A program made the position numbers and the translations under genes. 15,588 bases of DNA from JAUVZL01 sp965603515 (GTDB lineage Bacteria; Hydrothermota; Tepidihabitantia; SM23-42), in NCBI GenBank assembly GCA_965603515.1, contig CBFDDH010000048.1:1-15588 (forward strand). Reading direction: 5' to 3'. Under the pieces are notes generated by a model. It made no database searches. It was given only the letters and a program-made list of their open reading frames with translations, and was not told where the DNA came from. How positions within the stretch are numbered: the stretch's first letter is position 1; every line of letters starts with the position of its first letter. This document shows, piece by piece, positions 6,772-13,319 of this stretch.

Positions 6772-7789
6772 TGTTTTTGAGACCTAATCTAGAGTAGTAT
6801 TGTTTGTAAAATTTTCTGTAGGCGCCGGTCTGGGTATTATGGAGCCAATCTTTATTGTCCTGATACCACTCAATGGTTTTTTTAATGCCGGCTTGAAAAG
6901 AAGTCTGTGGCTGCCAGCCAGGATGTTTCTTGATCTTCCTGATTGACAGAGAATATCTTTGATCATGACCAGGTCGGTCCTTGACATAAGTGATCAAAGA
7001 TCTATCGATATTCAATATTCGCAGCAGGGTTTTTATCACCTGGATATTGGTTTTCTCACATTTCCCGGCGATATTGTAGATCTCGCCGATCTTACCTTTA
7101 TGAAGTACTTGATCAATTGCCGTGCAGTTGTCCTCAACATAGATCCAATCTCTCACATTCATGCCATCGCCATATACCGGAATTTTCTTGTTTTTCAAAG
7201 CGTTGAGAATGACCAAGGGTATGAGTTTTTCAGGGAATTGGTATGGTCCATAGTTGTTCGTAGTACGAGTAATAAGAACGGGCAATTTATAGGTTGTGTG
7301 GTACGCCATTATCAGTCCATCAGCCCCGGCTTTGCTTGCTGCATAGGGACTTGATGGAGTAAGTAGGCTGTTTTCGCAAAAGCTGCCTTGTTTTATTGAA
7401 CCGTATACCTCATCAGTTGAAACTTGCAGGAATCTCTTGATACCAAAATCGAGGCACAGATTAAGTAGGATTCCGACCCCGAGGAAATTTGTTTTCATGA
7501 ATTGGCTTGGCGCAGTGATGCTGCGGTCAACGTGTGTTTCAGCGGCAAAATTGATAACTGCGTCTGGTTTGAATTTCTTGAATACCTTTTTCATGAATAG
7601 AGCGTTGCAGATATCGGCTTTCACAAAATGGTAATTCTTGCGTTTTTCAAGATCTTTGAGGTTTTCCAAATTACCTGCATAGGTTAGTTTATCTATGTTG
7701 ATTATTTTATAACGGGGGTGGTTCTTTATGAAATACCTGATGAAATTAGTGCCGATAAAACCGCAGCCGCCAGTTACTATAACCTTCAT
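6767..7789 (-). CDS. rmlB: dTDP-glucose 4,6-dehydratase
   Basis: Second step of dTDP-L-rhamnose synthesis: NAD-dependent conversion of dTDP-glucose to dTDP-4-keto-6-deoxyglucose. At 340 residues it has normal length for this extended short-chain dehydrogenase. The Rossmann motif GGCGFIG is at 7-13. The family STDEVYG stretch is at 124-130, with the Thr-Asp-Glu catalytic group T125-D126-E127. The YXXXK pair is Y149/K153. NYGPYQFPEKLIP and the RDWIYVED block complete the fingerprint. It is the last gene of the D-A-C-B set, 110 nt after the rmlC stop. No good Shine-Dalgarno precedes the ATG and no promoter matching the others was found, so it is probably read from the rmlD promoter. Confidence 0.96.
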   Translation of the reverse strand: MKVIVTGGCGFIGTNFIRYFIKNHPRYKIINIDKLTYAGNLENLKDLEKRKNYHFVKADICNALFMKKVFKKFKPDAVINFAAETHVDRSITAPSQFMKTNFLGVGILLNLCLDFGIKRFLQVSTDEVYGSIKQGSFCENSLLTPSSPYAASKAGADGLIMAYHTTYKLPVLITRTTNNYGPYQFPEKLIPLVILNALKNKKIPVYGDGMNVRDWIYVEDNCTAIDQVLHKGKIGEIYNIAGKCEKTNIQVIKTLLRILNIDRSLITYVKDRPGHDQRYSLSIRKIKKHPGWQPQTSFQAGIKKTIEWYQDNKDWLHNTQTGAYRKFYKQYYSRLGLKNI

Positions 7790-7899
7790 AGTTGCACGTT
7801 ACAAGGCTTCACCGTGATAATGATACTATAGACGATGCCGAAAAAAACAATACGAGTTGCCATGCCATACAACTAAGAACAATGCCTTGTTTCCTGTAT

Positions 7900-8370
7900 C
7901 TATCCATCTTTGCGTGACCAATCGTATGGTATCGCTAAATCATGAGGCGGTTTTCGATATTCATCAGGTTTTTCATAGTTGTAGCATTCAGTAACTATAT
8001 TCACGATCATGGCTTCGGTATCACTAATGCATTTGAACCCGTGCCAGACCTTTTTGGGGATATGGATGAGAACGCGGTTACTAATGCCCACGAAAAATTC
8101 ATTTACCAAGCCCTTAGTTGGACCTGTTTCGCGGTCATCATAGAGTACGATCTTCACCATACCTTGTAAAACCGTCATATTATCATCCTGGAGACGATGA
8201 AAGTGCCATGCTTTTACTACACCTGGGTAAGCTGTTGTGCTATAGACCTGACCGAATTTTGAGAACTGGTCATCGTCAGCTCGCAATATTTCCATAAGGT
8301 TGCCACGTTCATCAGAGATCACTTTCAACTTCTTTATACTTACGCCATCGATTAATTTTTGATTTATCAA
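7900..8370 (-). CDS. rmlC: dTDP-4-dehydrorhamnose 3,5-epimerase family protein (short form)
   Basis: A cupin of the RmlC family, placed to do the third step of dTDP-L-rhamnose synthesis. DERGNLMEI at 20-28 is the usual family opening. WHFHRLQDDNMTVLQG at 55-70 takes the place of the standard GLHYQ region and supplies candidate catalytic histidines (H56 or H58). Tyr130 or Tyr132, in ECYNYEKPDEY, could be the acid. At 156 residues it is about 25 shorter than typical RmlC, and the histidine block differs, so the related 3- or 5-epimerases and isomerases are possible; position between rmlA and rmlB favours RmlC. The start is TTG (8368-8370), supported by AAAGGAGT 6 nt upstream; no in-frame ATG fits. 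Confidence 0.82.
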   Translation of the reverse strand: MINQKLIDGVSIKKLKVISDERGNLMEILRADDDQFSKFGQVYSTTAYPGVVKAWHFHRLQDDNMTVLQGMVKIVLYDDRETGPTKGLVNEFFVGISNRVLIHIPKKVWHGFKCISDTEAMIVNIVTECYNYEKPDEYRKPPHDLAIPYDWSRKDG

Positions 8371-8376
8371 TTTTGT

Positions 8377-8384
8377 ACTCCTTT
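8377..8384 (-). promoter_or_regulatory. Ribosome binding site that fixes the rmlC TTG start
   Basis: AAAGGAGT on the minus strand, 6 nt ahead of TTG at 8370. It is the only strong Shine-Dalgarno inside the rml set. Confidence 0.8.
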
Positions 8385-8415
8385 TATCTACATTCTCTCG
8401 ACGTTCGCTGCGTTT

Positions 8416-9483
8416 TCATTTGATGATTTGGACATAACTCTGATCACCCAGGATGAATTTGTGTGTTCTCGGTGATTGTGTAGTTACATTTATTACGACA
8501 TCCTTACCAATGATCGAGCGATCAATTCGCTTTTCAACGTTTCTTATCTGCGCGCCATCCATTATTACACTATTCTCAATTTCAGAATTTTCAATAATGA
8601 CATTATTGCCGATCGATGAAAAGGGACCGATATAAGAGCCGATGATCTTGGCATTCCTTCCGATAATAGCTGGTCCTCGTACAACGCTCTTTTCGATTAC
8701 TGAACCTTGTTCAGCTTTTACCCTTCCGCTGATCTCAGAATCTTTTTGGCTACTTTCATTTACTGATTCTATATTCTCCAGGACGAGAAGGTTTGCTTCA
8801 ATAATATCATCTGGTTTGCCAGTATCTTTCCACCATCCCTTGACCATGTGTGCTTCGATGCTGAAGTGATTATCAAGCAGCCATTGAATAGCATCGGTGA
8901 TCTCCAGCTCATTGCGCCGCGATGGCTTAATCTTCTCAATAGCTGTAAAAACCTGCGAATTAAATAGATAAACACCGACGAGGGCCAAGTTTGAGGGTGC
9001 GATTTTCGGTTTTTCGACTAATTTCGTCACCGCGCCGTTTTCATCAACGACCGCAACGCCAAATTCTTGAGGATTTGTTACTTCGGTCAACAGAATAAGG
9101 GCACTTGGTTTGTTTTTCTCGAACTGATGAACAAAATCCCCAATTCCTTCTTTCAAAATATTGTCACCCAGATACATGATAAATGGTTCGTCGCCCAGAA
9201 ATTCCTGTGAGATCTTTATGGCATGGGCAAGTCCAAGTGGTGCTTTTTGCGGAATATAGGTAATTTTAATGCACCATTTTTCGCCATTACCTACTGTATT
9301 TTGGACTTCGTTGGCAGTTTCACCGACAACGATGCCGAGTTCTTGTATACCTGCCTTAACCAGGGCTTCAATACCATAAAAGATTATGGGTTTATTAGCC
9401 ACGGGGAGGAGTTGTTTTGCTCCAGTATAGGTTAAAGGTCTTAGCCGTCGACCACTACCACCGGCAAGTATTAATCCTTTCAT
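8416..9483 (-). CDS. rmlA: Glucose-1-phosphate thymidylyltransferase, long form
   Basis: First step of dTDP-L-rhamnose synthesis: dTTP plus glucose-1-phosphate gives dTDP-glucose. The nucleotidyltransferase signature is at 7-30 (AGGSGRRLRPLT, then KQLLPVANKP); the usual GTRLRP here reads GRRLRP. YLGDN, the EKPKIAPSNLALVGVY stretch and WWKDTGKPDD follow. The last 110 residues are a left-handed beta-helix of hexapeptide repeats (VIEKSVVRGPAIIG, NVIIENSEIENSVI), the mark of the long RmlA subgroup of about 355 residues. The ATG at 9483 gives 355 residues and follows the rmlD stop by 7 nt. An in-frame TTG at 9513 would overlap rmlD and add ten unrelated residues, so it is not used. No standard Shine-Dalgarno; translational coupling to rmlD is likely. 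Confidence 0.95.
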   Translation of the reverse strand: MKGLILAGGSGRRLRPLTYTGAKQLLPVANKPIIFYGIEALVKAGIQELGIVVGETANEVQNTVGNGEKWCIKITYIPQKAPLGLAHAIKISQEFLGDEPFIMYLGDNILKEGIGDFVHQFEKNKPSALILLTEVTNPQEFGVAVVDENGAVTKLVEKPKIAPSNLALVGVYLFNSQVFTAIEKIKPSRRNELEITDAIQWLLDNHFSIEAHMVKGWWKDTGKPDDIIEANLLVLENIESVNESSQKDSEISGRVKAEQGSVIEKSVVRGPAIIGRNAKIIGSYIGPFSSIGNNVIIENSEIENSVIMDGAQIRNVEKRIDRSIIGKDVVINVTTQSPRTHKFILGDQSYVQIIK

Positions 9484-9490
9484 CCTATTT

Positions 9491-10336
9491 TCACTTTTGA
9501 AAGGATCCCACAAAGTCTTTTAAGGCTTCTTCCCAAGATCGCAGGGGTTTATGGAAAAGAAATTCATAGTTTTTTGAATCAAGGGGCGTAAATCTCGGGC
9601 GGGGGGCTGATAAGTTCAACTCTTCAACCTTTGTTGGATTTATTATCGTTTTAAATTTCAACAACTCCTGGGCTTTGATAACGAAGTCAATCCATGCCCC
9701 AAAGCCTTTATTAACAAGATGAAAGATGCCATAGTTCTCTGTTTTTATAATAGAAAAAATAGCTTCAGCGAGATCAACAGTATAGGTAAAGGAAACAAAT
9801 AGATCACAGATTGCATTTATCGAACTCGGCTTATCTTTGGCAACCAAAAATTTTGAGATGTAGGTTTTGGAATACTTACTGAATAGACATGATGTACGTA
9901 CAATATAGGACCGGTCACAGATGTCCTTTATATAGTGTTCGCCCAAGAGTTTTGTTTTACCATATTCATTGACTGGATTAGTTTGGCTGTATTCTGCATA
10001 AGATTTTTCTTCAGAACCATCAAAGACAAGATTGGTACTAACATACAGTATCTTGGCGCCAATTTTTCTTGCGATAATCGCTAATCCATAGGTCCCCAAG
10101 GCATTTACATGGAAAGCAAGGTCTCTATTTTCCTCACAGTAGTCAACATCGCTGATTGCCGCAAAATGGAGGATAATATCGGGTCGATGTTTCAGCAGGG
10201 TTTCGTTTGCCTTTTTGAAGTCGGCTATATCGAGTTGATTGAGATCGCTGGCTACATAGCTGATACTGTTCTTATGGAGGATTTGCTGCATTTCCTTGCC
10301 CAGCGCGCCATCCGCACCAGTGATGAAGACTTTCAT
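9491..10336 (-). CDS. rmlD: dTDP-4-dehydrorhamnose reductase
   Basis: Last step of dTDP-L-rhamnose synthesis: NAD(P)H reduction of the 4-keto group. At 281 residues it has family length. The dinucleotide motif GADGALG is at 7-13. DVDYCEEN near 63-70 and VNALGTYGLA near 78-87 are family landmarks. The catalytic Ser/Thr lie in STNLVFDG (100-107; most homologues have STDYVFDG) and the YXXXK pair is Y125/K129. It is the first gene of the rml set and carries its only clear promoter. The ATG has no ribosome binding site and coincides with the predicted +1, so the whole D-A-C-B message should begin leaderless. Confidence 0.93.
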   Translation of the reverse strand: MKVFITGADGALGKEMQQILHKNSISYVASDLNQLDIADFKKANETLLKHRPDIILHFAAISDVDYCEENRDLAFHVNALGTYGLAIIARKIGAKILYVSTNLVFDGSEEKSYAEYSQTNPVNEYGKTKLLGEHYIKDICDRSYIVRTSCLFSKYSKTYISKFLVAKDKPSSINAICDLFVSFTYTVDLAEAIFSIIKTENYGIFHLVNKGFGAWIDFVIKAQELLKFKTIINPTKVEELNLSAPRPRFTPLDSKNYEFLFHKPLRSWEEALKDFVGSFQK

Positions 10337-10342
10337 TGAGTC

Positions 10343-10370
10343 ATTATACTGTAATCAGGTACTTTGTCAA
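10343..10370 (-). promoter_or_regulatory. Sigma-70-type promoter of the rmlDACB set (leaderless)
   Basis: Minus strand: TTGACA at 10370-10365, 16-bp spacer, TATAAT at 10348-10343, then GACTCA and the rmlD ATG at 10336. Both hexamers are perfect and predicted +1 is the A of the ATG, the same geometry as at ileS. Confidence 0.9.
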
Positions 10371-10429
10371 TCATCGCGTCCGGGCTGCCTTTTATCCTAC
10401 CACCTTGCAGAACCTGGCGGATTTCGTTA

Positions 10430-10457
10430 TTGACTTTCTTGTATTTTTGTAGATAAT
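10430..10457 (+). promoter_or_regulatory. Candidate promoter of asnA
   Basis: TTGACT at 10430-10435, 16-bp spacer, GATAAT at 10452-10457: one mismatch in each hexamer and the same spacer length as the other promoters here. Predicted +1 is about 10464, leaving an 88-nt leader before asnA. The leader has a small inverted repeat ATCTT-ata-AAGAT around 10530 but no recognised riboswitch. Confidence 0.55.
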
Positions 10458-10538
10458 AATCCGTATCTAAGAAGAATCACGAAACCAGTTCGTGTATTCA
10501 AGTTTTTAGAAACCCTTGATCTTATAAAAGATATGCCG

Positions 10539-10546
10539 AAGGAGGT
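10539..10546 (+). promoter_or_regulatory. Strong Shine-Dalgarno of asnA
   Basis: AAGGAGGT, 5 nt before the ATG at 10552. It contrasts with the leaderless starts of ileS, rmlD and the secreted-protein gene. Confidence 0.9.
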
Positions 10547-10551
10547 AGAAT

Positions 10552-11679
10552 ATGGCAGATAAGAAAGCAGATTTGGCTGGACCAGGGATAAGTACTTATC
10601 CAGAAGTAGAGAAAATATTGCCGTCCGATTATACACCACTTCTACCACCAAAAGAAAGGATGCAGGCTTTGTTTGAGGTGAAGAAGTATATCGAAGAGAA
10701 CTTATGCAAAGAGCTGAATCTCTTCATGGTTCAAGTGCCGCTCATTGTGGATATCGAGAGTGGGGTTAATGATATGCTTGATCGCGATGGTTCCCGTACG
10801 CCAATAGATTTCTACTGCGGGTTAGGTCTGGAAAAGCAGATCCATGCTCAGGTTGTGCAAGCAGCGACCAAGTGGAAGCGACCCGCGCTCAAACAGTTTA
10901 ATTGTCAGATCGGCGAGGGTATTTGCACAGACATGAAGGCAGTACGCAAGGATTATTTTCTTGACCATGACCACAGTAGTTATGTTGATCAATGGGATTG
11001 GGAGAAAGTTATGTCTGAAGACCAGCGCAACCTTGATTACTTGAAGGATACTGTTCGGAAGATATGGAAGGTGATCTATGGTGCTGGTAAGCATGCTCAA
11101 GAACTCTTTCCCCAGCTTAAAAATGATAAGTATCCAGATTTGCCTGAAGAGTTGACTTTTCTCCATGCTGAGGAGATCCTTGACATGTTTCCTGATCTAC
11201 CGCGCAAGCAGCGTGAAACAGCAATTCTGCAAAAATATCCGGCAGTATTCATTATTGGCATAGGCTGGACACTCAAGGATGGTTATCCGCATGAAATGAG
11301 GGCAGCTGACTATGATGATTGGGTTACTGAGACAACAGCCAAAGACGGCACAAAAATGCACGGTTTAAATGGTGATATTTTAGTCTGGAATCCAATTACC
11401 AAACGTCGCCATGAGCTTACTTCCATGGGTATCCGGGTTACTAAAGAGACCCTTAAAATACAACTCGATATGACCGATCAAAATGATTTTCTCGATTTAC
11501 CTTATCATAAAGCAATACTGAACGATGAAATTCCATTGTCCATTGGTGGTGGTATTGGACAATCACGGACCTATATGTATTTGTTGAGAACAGCTCATCT
11601 GGGTGAGGTCAGTGTGACGGTGTGGCCTAAGATCCTCAAGGATATCTGCGCGAAGAAAAATATTCACGTCCTTGAATAA
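10552..11679 (+). CDS. asnA: Aspartate-ammonia ligase (AsnA-type asparagine synthetase)
   Basis: Makes asparagine from aspartate, ammonia and ATP through an aspartyl-adenylate; the fold is that of class II aminoacyl-tRNA synthetases. Landmarks in order: VPLIVDIESGVNDMLDRDG (62-80), the EKQIHAQVVQAATKWKR stretch (94-110), VDQWDWEKVM (145-154), SMGIRV (291-296) and the C-terminal GGGIGQSR (332-339) followed by HLGEVSVTVWP. All match the E. coli enzyme family. It has 375 residues against about 330 in E. coli; part of the excess is in the middle, around 180-225. It is the only plus-strand gene, divergent from the rml set and convergent with the COG1839 gene. The start is fixed by a strong Shine-Dalgarno. 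Confidence 0.96.
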   Translation: MADKKADLAGPGISTYPEVEKILPSDYTPLLPPKERMQALFEVKKYIEENLCKELNLFMVQVPLIVDIESGVNDMLDRDGSRTPIDFYCGLGLEKQIHAQVVQAATKWKRPALKQFNCQIGEGICTDMKAVRKDYFLDHDHSSYVDQWDWEKVMSEDQRNLDYLKDTVRKIWKVIYGAGKHAQELFPQLKNDKYPDLPEELTFLHAEEILDMFPDLPRKQRETAILQKYPAVFIIGIGWTLKDGYPHEMRAADYDDWVTETTAKDGTKMHGLNGDILVWNPITKRRHELTSMGIRVTKETLKIQLDMTDQNDFLDLPYHKAILNDEIPLSIGGGIGQSRTYMYLLRTAHLGEVSVTVWPKILKDICAKKNIHVLE

Positions 11680-11713
11680 GGATTCGGAATCATGTTTTCT
11701 TTGAAAAGTGTCA

Positions 11714-11931
11714 AGGGCATGTTGCCCAAAGTCTTATTTGTCATTGCGAGTCCCGACCGTCTATATGTATAACGGGCGGGATGTGGCAATCTCATTATTT
11801 CTCATGAGATTACGCAGCCTGTTCCGAACTCAGTGAGGAATCTCGCTCCTTCCGCCATACAAAAAGGCGGACAGACGTAATGACATTCTAGGATTATATG
11901 GACCTGAATTGGATTTGGGCAACACGCCCTC
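11714..11931. repeat. Outer inverted repeat, candidate facing terminators of convergent genes
   Basis: AGGGCATGTTGCCCAAA at 11714-11730 and the complement of AGGGCGTGTTGCCCAAA at 11915-11931 differ by one base. Each arm can itself fold (GGGC/GCCC stem). One lies about 34 nt past the asnA stop and the other 13 nt past the stop of the minus-strand gene, so each gene ends into the same hairpin. No strong T-run follows, so terminator function is tentative. Confidence 0.6.
11739..11885. repeat. 147-bp palindromic MITE-like element
   Basis: The ends are inverted copies: TGTCATTGCG at 11739-11748 and CGTAATGACA at 11876-11885. Inside is an inverted pair AATCTCAT (11788-11795)/ATGAGATT (11804-11811) and a hairpin TCCGCC/GGCGGA (11851-11871). 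TGTCATTGCGAG...GGCAATCTC...CGYAATGACA is a pattern I recall from dispersed repeats in several bacterial phyla; this is memory, not a search. No ORF of its own. Confidence 0.75.
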
Positions 11932-11944
11932 AAGATATGATCTC

Positions 11945-12427
11945 CTAAAGTTTGTAGCCGATTTTCCTCAGAAACTCGTACCGTTTTTTCCGTGCACTTT
12001 CATCTTCAATGCCTTTTGACGCAAAGCCGTCAATAATACCGATAACACCCTTGCCTTGTTCGTCTTCGACAAGCAGGATCTCAACCGGGTTGGCAGTAGC
12101 GCACAGGATGCGGACGACTTCTGGACACGCCTTTATTCTATCCAATACATTTATCGGAAAGGCATTTTTCATAAAAATGATAAAGAAATGCCCGGCGCCG
12201 ATCTTGTATGCATAATCTTTTGCCAGAGCGATCAACTCGTCATCATTACCTTCGTAACGCACGAGGCATTCTTGTGATGCCTCACAGAATGCGATACCGA
12301 ATTTGATACTGGAATGGGCATTGACCAGCGCTTCATATAAATCTTCAGCAGATTTGATAAAATGGCTATAGCCGCAGACCATATTCACGCCTTCAATGGA
12401 TTCGATTTTGATTTTCTTTATTTCCAT
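11945..12427 (-). CDS. Adenosine-specific kinase family protein (COG1839/DUF355)
   Basis: 160 residues, full length for this small family, better known from archaea and thermophiles. The family blocks are visible: FGIAFCEASQECLVRYEGND (43-62), AYKIGAGHFFIIFM (73-86), CATANPVEILLVEDEQGKG (109-127) and IGIIDGFASKGIEDE (129-143). Structures of relatives led to the name adenosine-specific kinase; the physiological role is unclear, so the name is provisional. The start is ATG 12427, with AGGAGGT (12437-12431) three bases upstream. An in-frame upstream extension to 12487 would cross this ribosome binding site and add non-conserved sequence, so it was dropped. No promoter of the window's type was found; the REP doublet begins about 65 bp upstream. 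Confidence 0.85.
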   Translation of the reverse strand: MEIKKIKIESIEGVNMVCGYSHFIKSAEDLYEALVNAHSSIKFGIAFCEASQECLVRYEGNDDELIALAKDYAYKIGAGHFFIIFMKNAFPINVLDRIKACPEVVRILCATANPVEILLVEDEQGKGVIGIIDGFASKGIEDESARKKRYEFLRKIGYKL

Positions 12428-12491
12428 AAAACCTCCTCTGTAAAAATTGCAGGGAGTCATTACTTCTGAATTTTGACTTTCCCACATTTAC

Positions 12492-12599
12492 CATTTAATC
12501 ATCGCGGGCAGAAGCCCGCTCCCACAGGGCACAATCATTATTGTGGGAGAAAATCATAATAATTCGCGGGCAGAAGCCCGCTCCCACAGGGCACAATCA
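12492..12599. repeat. REP doublet, left copy of a perfect 108-bp direct repeat
   Basis: Identical base for base to 13124-13231. It contains the start of a 62-bp period: GCGGGC-agaa-GCCCGC hairpins at 12504-12519 and again 62 bp later, joined by a second hairpin (CTCCCACA/TGTGGGAG, 12519-12549) and the linker AAAATCATAATAATTC. Read on the minus strand, GGAG stands at the 5' foot of each GC-rich hairpin, as expected for REP sequences handled by RAYT proteins. Confidence 0.95.
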
Positions 12600-12604
12600 T
12601 TATT

Positions 12605-12643
12605 GTGGGAGACCCTTTCCAGGTTCGAAAATCATAATAATTC
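12605..12643. repeat. REP-family fragment overlapping the RAYT 3' end
   Basis: 12605-12633 is the complement of 6675-6703 at 27 of 29 positions. 12628-12643 is an exact copy of the 16-nt linker found inside the doublets (12550-12565). The last codons of the RAYT gene (Glu-Leu-Leu-stop) are written in this linker. Confidence 0.8.
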
Positions 12644-13126
12644 ATATCGACACCACCAAAACGGGTATTCCTGTGGTTTATTAACAAGAGATTTTCTCAC
12701 TGGGTTATACAAACAGTATTTAATAATTTCTTGATAACTTTCATTCTTCCTTATTGAATGATCATAATACTGATTTTGCCAAATGTGGGATGGATCTTGT
12801 TGTTGATCTACACTGGTAATTAGCTGTTTTATTTTTCTGCCGGTATATCCTTTAAAACTCATCATTATTCGTGAAAGTGTTTGACCTTGTTCTAGTTTAA
12901 AGACAGTATGAATATGATCAGGCATTACAATTACAAAGTGTAGTTCTATTTTCTTTTCTTGTTCGAGAAATCTGAGTGTATGAAAAATAATCTTAAAATG
13001 TTCGGCTCTGGTGAAGATTTTTTTCTTTCTATATGTAGAAGTTGTAATAAAATAAAGGGAGCCAGGAATTGAAAATCTTCCTTTTCTCAGAAGATAGGAT
13101 CCCTTGTCAGAATTCTGTGTTTTCAT
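12632..13126 (-). CDS. REP-associated tyrosine transposase (RAYT), Y1/IS200-like
   Basis: 164 residues, the normal RAYT length. RFSIPGSLYFITTSTYRKKKIF (17-38) is the typical opening, VMPDHIHTVF (67-76) carries the HUH metal-binding pair H71/H73, and WQNQYYDHSIRKNESYQEIIKYCLYNPVRK ends the domain; the nucleophile is one of Tyr120, 121 or 131. RAYTs nick single-stranded DNA at REP hairpins and are thought to spread REPs; they rarely move themselves. Both flanks carry identical REP doublets, which confirms the class. The ATG lies in the first three bases of the right 108-bp repeat and no Shine-Dalgarno or promoter is seen, so expression may be low. The gene looks more AT-rich than its neighbours. 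The frame is intact. Confidence 0.93.
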   Translation of the reverse strand: MKTQNSDKGSYLLRKGRFSIPGSLYFITTSTYRKKKIFTRAEHFKIIFHTLRFLEQEKKIELHFVIVMPDHIHTVFKLEQGQTLSRIMMSFKGYTGRKIKQLITSVDQQQDPSHIWQNQYYDHSIRKNESYQEIIKYCLYNPVRKSLVNKPQEYPFWWCRYELL

Positions 13127-13231
13127 TTAATCATCGCGGGCAGAAGCCCGCTCCCACAGGGCACAATCATTATTGTGGGAGAAAATCATAATAATTCGCG
13201 GGCAGAAGCCCGCTCCCACAGGGCACAATCA
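13124..13231. repeat. REP doublet, right copy of a perfect 108-bp direct repeat
   Basis: Identical to 12492-12599. Its first three bases are the RAYT start codon on the minus strand. The second unit breaks off after GGGCACAATCA, where the left copy goes on to ATTGTGGGAG, so identity stops mid-hairpin. Confidence 0.95.
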
Positions 13232-13319
13232 ATTATTGGTTAAATGGTGATTAGTTAAATAAAAATATCCAAACCTTTTCATGAATTCAACCATATAACT
13301 ATTTAACCATTTAACTGTA

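Noticed and set aside
6959..7354. 131-codon open frame on the plus strand inside rmlB
   Set aside because: It is antisense to a clearly conserved gene, has no ribosome binding site and no recognisable protein features.
7790..7899. Separate promoter for rmlB
   Set aside because: TATAGT and TATCAT occur but no TTGACA-like box stands 16 bp away; transcription from rmlD is simpler.
9484..9513. TTG at 9513 as an upstream start of rmlA
   Set aside because: It would overlap rmlD and add ten residues with no family similarity; ATG 9483 begins the conserved MKGLILAGG and gives the normal 355 residues.
10822..11166. 114-codon open frame opposite asnA
   Set aside because: Shadow of the asnA frame; no Shine-Dalgarno or promoter of the window's type.
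12428..12487. Extended N-terminus of the COG1839 gene from 12487
   Set aside because: The extension covers the AGGAGGT ribosome binding site and encodes non-conserved residues; the ATG at 12427 fits both the site and the family start.
12503..12590. Regular 62-bp spaced repeats that could suggest a CRISPR array
   Set aside because: Only two units per block, the whole unit repeats with no unique spacers, hairpins are REP-like, and the gene between is a RAYT rather than a cas gene.
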